Positions 1-7,574 of a stretch of 48,952 nucleotides of DNA are shown here, one piece after another. The notes below the pieces were generated by a model. That model ran no database searches. It was given only the letters and a program-made list of their open reading frames with translations, and was not told the origin of the DNA. The DNA comes from an uncultured Clostridia bacterium (GTDB lineage Bacteria > Bacillota > Clostridia > Christensenellales > Borkfalkiaceae), in contig CANQLW010000005.1 of assembly GCA_947624805.1 (NCBI GenBank), forward strand, positions 1-48,952, given 5' to 3'. Both the position numbers and the translations under genes were made by a program. Each line of letters opens with the position of its first letter. Within the stretch, counting starts at the first letter, position 1.

Positions 1-13
1 TCGCCGACGGGCT

Positions 14-345
14 TTGCGGCGGTCCCTGCCGCCCAAAGCCCACGGCGGAAGTCAATTCCGCCTAAGGCACATTATTTGGGAGCGTCCCCGCCCTCCTACC
101 CCCCTCCCCAAGGAGGGGGTAAGAAAGCGCCCCCAAGGGGGAGCTTTTTTTCGGACTTCGTTCTTCGGGATCCTTCGAAACTTGCTCATCGGACTTCGTA
201 ATGCTCACTGTCTCAGGATGACGCGAAAGAGAGCGCGGGGCAGGATGACGCGGGGGCGCGGGGGAGGTCCTTCGACTCCGCGCTTCGCGCTCCGCTCAGG
301 ATGACCGTAGAACGCGCGCGGGGCAGGATGACCGTGAGGCGAGGA
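14..345. repeat. Mosaic intergenic repeat block (GC-rich palindromic modules; words such as ggatccttcg, tcaggatgacgcg, cggcggaagtcaattccgcctaaggcac)
   Basis: Same words recur in other intergenic gaps of this window (6.5-7.4 kb, 11.1 kb, 12.95 kb, 13.8-14.1 kb, 27.1 kb, 48.3-48.5 kb). Confidence 0.8.
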
Positions 346-368
346 TTGCAATTTTTTTGGAAAAGGTA

Positions 369-397
369 TTGTCAGAGACAAAAAATTGTGATACAAT
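369..397 (+). promoter_or_regulatory. Sigma-A-type promoter, TTGTCA-N17-TACAAT
   Basis: -35 at 369-374, -10 at 392-397, upstream of the CDS at 425. Confidence 0.65.
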
Positions 398-424
398 ACG
401 GGTAACGTTATAAGGGGGAAAATC

Positions 425-2743
425 ATGAAAAGAATCAAAAGTGTACTGATGATGGGCATGAGCGGGGTACTTCTCGTCGCCATGCTCGCTGGCTGCGGGG
501 GCGGGAACGAGGAGCCGCCCGCAGAGAAACCAGACCGCGAGGCGCCCGCGTTCGCCGATCAGGATGCGACGCTCACGCTGACGGGAGCGGTCAATACGGA
601 GAACCCCGAACAAGCCGTCTCGGACGACCTCTTCGGGCTCTTCCTCGAGGACATCAACTATGCCTCGCAGGCGCTCGACGACAATCTCATCGCGAACGGT
701 TCCTTTGAAAACACGTCCAAGGCATCGGGCAAGACGAACGATTATGCCTGGAGCGGGGCCAGCGGGCTCACCTTCACGGTAAAAAATAATGCCGCGGACA
801 GACTCCATGAAAACAGCGCCTATTACGCCGACGTCACGACTTCGGCGGGCGGGACGCTCACGAACGACGGGTTCCGTCCCGTGCCCATGTATGTGCAGAA
901 CGGTCAGGAATACGTCTTCTCCGCCTTCCTCCGCGGCTACACGGGGGAGATCACGGTCAAGGCGAAGAATACGCAAGGGACTTTTGCCGAGAAGACGTTT
1001 TCCGTCTCTGCGCCCGACGACAACACATGGTATAAGACCGAGCAGACGATTGCGGCCACGGACACGGGCAGGAGCGGCATCAAGATCGAGATCACGTTCG
1101 GGTCGGAAGGCTCCTTCCTCATCGACGCCGTGCAGTTCGAGACCAAGGATTCGACAGTCGGGATCAAGAATTATCTCTACAACGCCATCAAAGACCTGTC
1201 GCCCGCCTTCTTCCGCTTCCCCGGGGGATGTATCATCGAGGGGAAGAACTTTGAGAGCGCTTACGACTGGAAGAACTCCGTCGGCGCCGTCAAGAGGGAC
1301 GGGGACGACAAAATGGAGGGCTTCACCTACACCCTCAACAAGGACGGACAGGTGAGCGAGACGACGACCTACGGCGAGTGGGCGACGCGTACGCCCAATC
1401 TCAACCTCTGGATGCAGTCGGGGCAATATTATCCGCACGAGTACGGCATCGGGTTCTATGAATACTTCCTGCTCTGCGACAGTCTCGGCGCAAAGGCGAT
1501 CCCGATCGTCAACTGCGGTCTGTCCTGTCAGGGTCAGACGGGGCCCAAGCCCGGGAACGCCGTCGCGCTTCCCGGAAGACACGGCAAAAGAGTTGCCGAT
1601 TACATTCAGGATGCGATCGATCTCATCGAGTTCGCCAAGGGGAGCACGGATACCGAGTGGGGTCACATCCGTGAACTCATGGGGCACCCCGAGCCCTTCC
1701 GGATGGACTATATCGGCATCGGCAACGAGCAGTGGGGGAACTACTACAAGGATTACTACGAGAAGTTCCTCAAAGATCCCGCCTTCAAGAAGGCGCTCAG
1801 CGATTACAACGTCAAGCCGATCGTCGGGAATTGTACCCTCTTCCAGAACTGCGAAAATCCCGCGCTGGACAGGAAGGGCACGGCGCAGGATGCGGCGGTC
1901 GATGCTGCGGCGAAAGGTATCATCGACAAGATTTCGGACTACGGCGTCGTCGACCAGCACTACTACGTCAATTACACCGACTTCCTCATGAATACGACGC
2001 TCTATGACGACTATAAGCGTCCTTCGGAGGCGCCCGATGACTACTATGAAGTGTTCGTCGGCGAGTACGCCGTCAACAGCGAGACGGTTCGTGCGCCATC
2101 TGCTTACGATAATATCCATTACCGCCACACGGACAACAGCATGATCACGGCGCTCTCGGAGGCGGCGATGATGACGGGGTTCGAGCGAAACGGCGACATC
2201 GTCAAGCTCGCGGCATACGCTCCCATGTTCGGCTCGGAGAAGAAGACGGACAGACAGTGGCAGGTGGATATGATGTATTTCAGCGGCGAAAACGTCCTTC
2301 TCACCCCCAATTACTATGTCCAGCAGCTGTTCATGAAGAATACGGGGAACTATAAGGTGAACGCGGGCGTCGTGTACACCTCGGGCAGTGCGCCGCAGAC
2401 GACCTATACGGCAAGCGCGGGCAGCGGCGCCGAGGCGGAGCGGACCGCCGACGATATCTACTACGTCGCGAGCAAGGACAAGGCAACGGGGGATATCATC
2501 CTCAAGATCGTCAATGCAGGGGATAAGACCATGAAGTTCAACGTCGCCTTCTCGGTGGAGGGGCATACCCCCGCGGGGATCGCAGACGTCACGCGGCTCG
2601 TTGCGGAGTCGGCGGACACCGTCAATACCATGACGGACACCCCTGTCGCGCCCGAGACATTCACGATCGGCATCGAGGGCAGCAGCTTCGGCTATACCGT
2701 AGCGCCCTACAGCGTGACGGCGATCAGGATCCGTACAAAGTAA
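425..2743 (+). CDS. Secreted GH51-type alpha-L-arabinofuranosidase, lipoprotein
   Basis: Lipobox LLVAMLAGCGG; N-terminal carbohydrate-binding-like region; GH51 signatures FRFPGGCIIEG, IGIGNEQWGNYY, FVGEYAVNSE; SD agggggaa. Confidence 0.9.
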   Translation: MKRIKSVLMMGMSGVLLVAMLAGCGGGNEEPPAEKPDREAPAFADQDATLTLTGAVNTENPEQAVSDDLFGLFLEDINYASQALDDNLIANGSFENTSKASGKTNDYAWSGASGLTFTVKNNAADRLHENSAYYADVTTSAGGTLTNDGFRPVPMYVQNGQEYVFSAFLRGYTGEITVKAKNTQGTFAEKTFSVSAPDDNTWYKTEQTIAATDTGRSGIKIEITFGSEGSFLIDAVQFETKDSTVGIKNYLYNAIKDLSPAFFRFPGGCIIEGKNFESAYDWKNSVGAVKRDGDDKMEGFTYTLNKDGQVSETTTYGEWATRTPNLNLWMQSGQYYPHEYGIGFYEYFLLCDSLGAKAIPIVNCGLSCQGQTGPKPGNAVALPGRHGKRVADYIQDAIDLIEFAKGSTDTEWGHIRELMGHPEPFRMDYIGIGNEQWGNYYKDYYEKFLKDPAFKKALSDYNVKPIVGNCTLFQNCENPALDRKGTAQDAAVDAAAKGIIDKISDYGVVDQHYYVNYTDFLMNTTLYDDYKRPSEAPDDYYEVFVGEYAVNSETVRAPSAYDNIHYRHTDNSMITALSEAAMMTGFERNGDIVKLAAYAPMFGSEKKTDRQWQVDMMYFSGENVLLTPNYYVQQLFMKNTGNYKVNAGVVYTSGSAPQTTYTASAGSGAEAERTADDIYYVASKDKATGDIILKIVNAGDKTMKFNVAFSVEGHTPAGIADVTRLVAESADTVNTMTDTPVAPETFTIGIEGSSFGYTVAPYSVTAIRIRTK

Positions 2744-2770
2744 CAAACGGCCGCCGTGCCGAACGGAAAG

Positions 2771-2794
2771 GACCTCCCGCGGGAGGTTCTTTTT
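2771..2794 (+). terminator. Intrinsic terminator, acctcccgcgggaggt followed by T-rich tail
   Basis: GC hairpin followed by tctttttg. Confidence 0.75.
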
Positions 2795-2858
2795 GCATGG
2801 GGAGAGGGGTTCGCTTTACTTGCGTGTAAAATACTTGAAAAAAATTTCAAATAAAGTA

Positions 2859-2887
2859 TTGCCGAGTCGGGAATTTCGTGCTATAAT
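2859..2887 (+). promoter_or_regulatory. Promoter TTGCCG-N17-TATAAT
   Basis: -35 2859-2864, -10 2882-2887. Confidence 0.65.
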
Positions 2888-2910
2888 GAGGAAAAGATAA
2901 GGGGGATCAC

Positions 2911-5244
2911 ATGAAAAAGATTCGAAAGTATTTGGCTTTGGGACTCGGATGCATCCTGCCGCTCTCGCTTCTTGCGGGTTGCGGAGGGGACAAGGGAAAG
3001 ACCGACGAAGAGCCTTTGCCCACGCCCGACACGACGGTTGCGGCATTTTCCGACCAAGCCGTGACGCTCGCGCTCGACGGTACTGCGGCAAAGACGCCCA
3101 TCTCGGACACGCTCTTCGGCGTCTTCCTCGAGGACATCAATTACGCGGGGTATCTTCTCGACGACAATCTCCTGCAGAACGGCTCCTTCGAGGCGTTTAC
3201 GGGCGCTCTGTCCAAGGAATGGAAGACGGACGGCGCGACGCTCACGGTCAAGGACACGGGCGGCGTGCTTGCAGGCGTGGAAGAATATGCCGCAAAGGGC
3301 GTCAATGCACATTATGCAGAGGTCAATGTGACTGCTGCGGGCGGCGGGATCTCCACCGAGGGACCCTCCATGCTCCCGATCGCCGTGACGAAGGGGACGA
3401 ATTATCTCTTCTCCGCCTTCGTGAAATCCTCTGCCGCCGTCACTATGACGGTAAAAATCAAGGATGCTACGGCGACATATGCGGAAAAGAGCGTCGAGCT
3501 CAAGGGACATTCCGAGTGGGTGAAGTACCAGCTCACCCTCAATGCAAACGAGACCGCCGCATCGGGGATCTCCTTCTCCGTCTCCTTTGACGGGACGGGG
3601 ACATACCTCATCGACGGCATCCAGCTCGAGACGGCGGACTCCACGGTCGGCATCAAGCAGTATGCCTATGACGCGATCAAGGAGCTCGCCCCCAAATTTA
3701 TCCGCTTCCCCGGCGGCTGTATCATCGAGGGAGACGGCGGCAACGGCGGTGCGGACACACAGGAAGTGTACGACTGGAAGAACTCCGTCGGCGCGGTGCA
3801 GAACGGCACGAAAGCGGGGGAAGATACGATCCCCGTGTTCTCCTATACCCTCGTCAAGGACGGGACGGAGAGCAAGGCCGAGACGCAGGGCGAGTGGATC
3901 ACAAGAAAGCAGAACGGCGACCTCTGGGGATATGACATGGAATACGGCATCGGATTCTATGAATATTTCCTGCTCTGCGACAGCCTCGGCGCTTCGGCGG
4001 TGCCCGTCGTCAACTGCGGCTGGTCGTGCATGGGCGGCGGCGCATCTTTGCCTCAGGCGCTCAACGGCAGACACGGGCAGAAGGTGCAGGACTATATTCA
4101 GGACGCCGTCAACCTCATCGAGTTTGCCAAGGGCGACAAGACGACGAAGTGGGGCGCACTGCGTGCGGCGCTCGGCCATGAAGCGCCCTTCAAAATGGAC
4201 TATATCGGCATCGGGAATGAGCAGTACGGCAACAATTATTACATCACCTGCTATGAAGAATTCCTGCAAAACGCCGATTTCAAGAAGGCGATAAGCGATT
4301 ACAGCGTCAAGCCGATCGTCGGGAACGGGATGGCGATGGCGGACTGCCAGAACACCACGAAGAACGCGGCGGGGCTGGATAAGACGCCGGAAGGGACGGC
4401 GCAGAAGGCGGCAAAGAGCGCCGTCGAGGCAAACGTCGTCGGGAGCGTGGACGATTACGGCGTGCACGATCATCACTACTACGTCAACTGGACGAAACTG
4501 CTCGATAACTATGCGATGTACGACAACTATGCCCGCCCCGGGGATCCCGACTATTACGGCGTGTTCGTGGGCGAGTACTCCGCAAACGACGGGGACGGCG
4601 CGGTGAAAGGATATCCGCTCTATGCCAACAGCCTCATCACGGCGCTTGCCGAGGGGGCGATGATGACGAGCTATGAGCGCAATGGCGACGTCATCAAGCT
4701 CGCCGCATATGCACCCATGTTCGGGGCGGCGAATACCGCGGAAAAGGCAACAATAGGCGGAAACGATACCCTCAACCAGTGGGACGTCGACATGATGTAT
4801 TACACAAATACGAAGATCGTCCGCACGGCAAATTATTACGTCCAGCAGCTCTTCATGAAGAACCAAGGACATCAGGTCCTCTTCAATTCGGCCCTCACTT
4901 GGACGGCGGATCCCACCTTTGCCTTCCCTGCGGAGGACGGCGCTGCGGAAAAGAGCTTCAACAAGCTGTATTTCTCGGCGATGAAGGGGACGGGGAACGA
5001 GCTCATCGTGAAGATCGTCAACGTCACGGGCGAAGCGGTCAGGATGAACATCGATATCACGAATGCGACGAGCAGGGGATTTGCCTACTGCACGGAGCTC
5101 GCGGCGTCCGACTATAAGGCGGTCAACACCCTTCAGAAGGAAGCGGTGGCGCCCAAGTCGAAAACGATCGGCTGGGAGGGGCAGAGCCTCGGCTATGAAC
5201 TTCAGCCCTACTCATTGACAGTGTTACGGATCCTTACTAAGTAA
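2911..5244 (+). CDS. Secreted GH51-type alpha-L-arabinofuranosidase, lipoprotein (paralog of preceding gene)
   Basis: Lipobox LSLLAGCGG; FIRFPGGCIIEG, IGIGNEQYGNNYY, FVGEYSAN; collinear with 425..2743. Confidence 0.9.
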   Translation: MKKIRKYLALGLGCILPLSLLAGCGGDKGKTDEEPLPTPDTTVAAFSDQAVTLALDGTAAKTPISDTLFGVFLEDINYAGYLLDDNLLQNGSFEAFTGALSKEWKTDGATLTVKDTGGVLAGVEEYAAKGVNAHYAEVNVTAAGGGISTEGPSMLPIAVTKGTNYLFSAFVKSSAAVTMTVKIKDATATYAEKSVELKGHSEWVKYQLTLNANETAASGISFSVSFDGTGTYLIDGIQLETADSTVGIKQYAYDAIKELAPKFIRFPGGCIIEGDGGNGGADTQEVYDWKNSVGAVQNGTKAGEDTIPVFSYTLVKDGTESKAETQGEWITRKQNGDLWGYDMEYGIGFYEYFLLCDSLGASAVPVVNCGWSCMGGGASLPQALNGRHGQKVQDYIQDAVNLIEFAKGDKTTKWGALRAALGHEAPFKMDYIGIGNEQYGNNYYITCYEEFLQNADFKKAISDYSVKPIVGNGMAMADCQNTTKNAAGLDKTPEGTAQKAAKSAVEANVVGSVDDYGVHDHHYYVNWTKLLDNYAMYDNYARPGDPDYYGVFVGEYSANDGDGAVKGYPLYANSLITALAEGAMMTSYERNGDVIKLAAYAPMFGAANTAEKATIGGNDTLNQWDVDMMYYTNTKIVRTANYYVQQLFMKNQGHQVLFNSALTWTADPTFAFPAEDGAAEKSFNKLYFSAMKGTGNELIVKIVNVTGEAVRMNIDITNATSRGFAYCTELAASDYKAVNTLQKEAVAPKSKTIGWEGQSLGYELQPYSLTVLRILTK

Positions 5245-5262
5245 GTGTTCGTCATAAAGGGG

Positions 5263-5294
5263 AAGGTCCCGCGCCGTACGGCGCGGGACCTTTG
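5263..5294 (+). terminator. Intrinsic terminator, perfect palindrome aaggtcccgcgccg/ta/cggcgcgggacctt
   Basis: 30-nt perfect inverted repeat directly after the stop codon. Confidence 0.75.
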
Positions 5295-5330
5295 CGCTGT
5301 CGGGGGCGTGGACGGCCGTGCGGAAATCCC

Positions 5331-5359
5331 TTGACGAAGCGGGGGAAATCGGCTATAAT
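5331..5359 (+). promoter_or_regulatory. Promoter TTGACG-N17-TATAAT
   Basis: -35 5331-5336, -10 5354-5359. Confidence 0.7.
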
Positions 5360-5380
5360 AGCTAAGACAGGGAGGATCGT

Positions 5381-6538
5381 ATGGATTACAGAAAAGAATC
5401 ACTGAAAAAACACGCCGAGTGGCGGGGGAAGATCGAGGTCGTGCCCCGTGTGGAGGTGGATTCGAGGGAGAAGCTCTCGCTCGCCTATACGCCCGGGGTC
5501 GCGGAGCCCTGTCTCGCCATCCGTGACGACCCCGAAAAGAGCTTTACGCTCACGCGGCGCTGGAATACAGTACCCGTCATCACGGACGGCACTGCCATTT
5601 TAGGGCTCGGGGACATCGGGCCCGAGGCGGGGATGCCCGTCATGGAGGGCAAGTGCGCTCTCTTCAAGGCGTTCGGAGGGGTGGACGCCATCCCGCTCTG
5701 CATCCGTTCGAAGGATACGGACGAGATCGTCAGGACCATCGAACTGCTCGCGGGCTCCTTCGGGGGGATCAACCTCGAGGACATCGCTGCGCCCCGCTGT
5801 TTCGAGATCGAGAGAAGGCTCAAAGAGGATCTTGACATCCCCGTCTTCCATGACGACCAGCACGGGACGGCGATCGTCGTCTCGGCGGCGCTTCTCAATG
5901 CCGCAAAGCTCGTCGGGAAGGAGGTTTCGGCGCTCAACGTCGTCATCAACGGCGCGGGGGCGGCGGGGATCTCGATCGCAAAATTTTTATTGAACCTCGG
6001 CGTCGGGGATATCATCATCTGCGACAGAAAGGGGATCGTGACCGAAGAGACGGCGGCAAACGACGCCCAGCGCGGCATTGCGGCGCTCACCAATCAAAGA
6101 GGGTGCAGCGGGCTCCTCTTTGATGCAATGAAGGGCGCGGACGTCTTTATCGGCGTCTCGGGGCCAAACTGCGTGACAAAAGAGATGGTTCGCTCGATGG
6201 CGGAGGGGGCGATCGTGTTCGCCTGTGCCAACCCTGTGCCCGAGATCTCCCGCGAGGACGCGCTGGAGGCGGGGGCGGCGGTCGTCGGGACGGGCTCCTC
6301 CGAAAAGCCAAACCAGATCAACAATGTGCTCGTGTTCCCGGGGATCTTCCGCGGCGCGCTCGATGTGCGGGCGAAGGATATCACGTTTGAGATGATGCTC
6401 GCCGCGTCCCGTGCGATCGCTTCCTGTGTGAGCGATGCGGAGCTCAGCCGCGATTATATCCTGCCCTATGCGTATGATATGAAGGCGCACAAGGCCGTTG
6501 CAGAGGCCGTCGCAGAGGCCGCGCGGCGTGCGTTGTGA
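5381..6538 (+). CDS. NAD(P)-dependent malic enzyme (malate dehydrogenase, oxaloacetate-decarboxylating)
   Basis: Motifs AYTPGVAEPC, GLGDIGPEAGMPVMEGK, FHDDQHGTAIVVSAALLNA, INGAGAAGISIAK, FACANPVPEI. Confidence 0.95.
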   Translation: MDYRKESLKKHAEWRGKIEVVPRVEVDSREKLSLAYTPGVAEPCLAIRDDPEKSFTLTRRWNTVPVITDGTAILGLGDIGPEAGMPVMEGKCALFKAFGGVDAIPLCIRSKDTDEIVRTIELLAGSFGGINLEDIAAPRCFEIERRLKEDLDIPVFHDDQHGTAIVVSAALLNAAKLVGKEVSALNVVINGAGAAGISIAKFLLNLGVGDIIICDRKGIVTEETAANDAQRGIAALTNQRGCSGLLFDAMKGADVFIGVSGPNCVTKEMVRSMAEGAIVFACANPVPEISREDALEAGAAVVGTGSSEKPNQINNVLVFPGIFRGALDVRAKDITFEMMLAASRAIASCVSDAELSRDYILPYAYDMKAHKAVAEAVAEAARRAL

Positions 6539-7390
6539 GGGGGGAAACACCCCTTCCGTCGCCTGCGGCGACACCCCTCTCGCGCAGGTAGAGCCCTGCC
6601 CTTGGTCACTCGTAAACTCGTGACAGCTCCCCCCGAGAGGGGGGAGCTTTTTTCGGACTGCGTACTTTGGGATCCTTCGCTTCGCTACTTCGTCGCTGAC
6701 GCTCCTCGTGCCGCGCTTAGAGCAATAAGAATGCGCGCGGGGCAGGATGACGCGGGGGCGGCGGCTACTTCGTCGCTGACGCTCCTCGTGCCGCCCTTCG
6801 ACGACAAAAGAACGTGCGGGCGGGGCGCTCATGTCGCAACGCGCGAAAGGTTCACTGGACCTTTCGCAGAATGCATTGCTCCACCCTCAAGGGGGAGCTT
6901 TTTTTGGACTTCGTACTTTGGGATCCTTCGGCTACGCCTCAGGATGACGCGGAGAGACTGAGGAGCTTTTTTTCGGACTGCGTTTGAGGGGATCCTTCGT
7001 AACTTGCTCATCGGACTTCGTAATGCTCACGGTCTCAGGATGACGCGGAGAGACGGGGCGCACGGGGGAGGGGCAGGATGACGCGGGGGAGGTCCTTCGG
7101 TCGCTACGCTCCCTTAGGATGACGCAGAAAAAAGGGGCAGGATGACGCGGGGGCGGGGGAGGTCCTTCGGTCGCTACGCTCCCTCAGGATGACGCGGAGA
7201 GACGGGGCAGGATGACGCGGGAGCGCGGGGGAGGTCCTTCGGTCGCTTCGCTCCCTCAGGATGACGCAGAAAAAAGGTTCAGGATGACGCGGGGGCGGGG
7301 CGGGATGACGCGGGGGAACCCCTCAGGCGCCTTCGGCGCCAGCCCCCTGAAAGGGGCGCCAAGGGGCGCGGGGCGGGATGACCAAATACC
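6539..7390. repeat. Long mosaic intergenic repeat block with nested hairpins and a tandem sub-array
   Basis: Repeated words ggtccttcggtcgctacgctccctcaggatgacgc at 7091, 7161 and 7233; cttgctcatcggacttcgtaatgctcac also at ~181 and ~48437; hairpin gcgaaaggttcactggacctttcgc (~6841-6866). Confidence 0.85.
6625..6653 (+). terminator. Intrinsic terminator agctcccccc-gaga-ggggggagct-ttttt inside the repeat block
   Basis: 10-bp stem, GAGA tetraloop, T tail. Confidence 0.75.
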
Positions 7391-7393
7391 CCC

Positions 7394-7402
7394 TGTGGAT
7401 AA
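7394..7402 (+). promoter_or_regulatory. Perfect DnaA-box consensus (TGTGGATAA = complement of TTATCCACA)
   Basis: 9/9 match; a second copy at 7528-7536. Confidence 0.45.
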
Positions 7403-7461
7403 CTTTTTTCTCAAAAAACAAAAAAAATTATAAGATAAACAAATTTTATACCAAAAAACAC

Positions 7462-7488
7462 TTGACAAATCAGCGGGGGGGGTAAAAT
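7462..7488 (+). promoter_or_regulatory. Promoter TTGACA-N15-TAAAAT with a G8 tract (7475-7482) in the spacer
   Basis: -35 7462-7467; -10 7483-7488; the 15-nt spacer ends in eight consecutive G. Confidence 0.6.
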
Positions 7489-7527
7489 TGAAAGTGCACA
7501 CCGCTTTATAAGGAAGGCTTATGTTTG

Positions 7528-7536
7528 TGTGGATAA
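7528..7536 (+). promoter_or_regulatory. Second perfect DnaA-box consensus TGTGGATAA
   Basis: 9/9 match, same orientation, 134 bp from the first. Confidence 0.45.
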
Positions 7537-7574
7537 AAGCTGTGTGTAAAATCATTTGTCAAGGAGAAAAGAAC

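Noticed and set aside
296-2746. 816-aa minus-strand ORF and similar long antisense ORFs (2881-4872, 7785-9845, 10018-10977, 22342-23238, 27572-31813, 32597-41869, 42765-45653, 46119-48311)
   Set aside because: All lie opposite clear + strand genes in codon-aligned phase, have Arg/Asp/Val-rich low-information translations and no recognisable domains; explained by codon bias.
6539-7390. CRISPR array
   Set aside because: Direct repeats exist but units are unevenly spaced, spacers are themselves repeat modules, and no cas genes are nearby.
6602-7433. Small ORFs in the intergenic repeat blocks (e.g. 6602-6961, 7212-7433, 11053-11247, 13726-14220, 14-304)
   Set aside because: Translations are repeat words (MTRGRGGG, GPSVASLPQDD) without SD context or family similarity.
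7394-7536. Replication origin
   Set aside because: Only two DnaA boxes and none of dnaA/dnaN/recF/gyrB nearby; kept only as possible regulatory sites.
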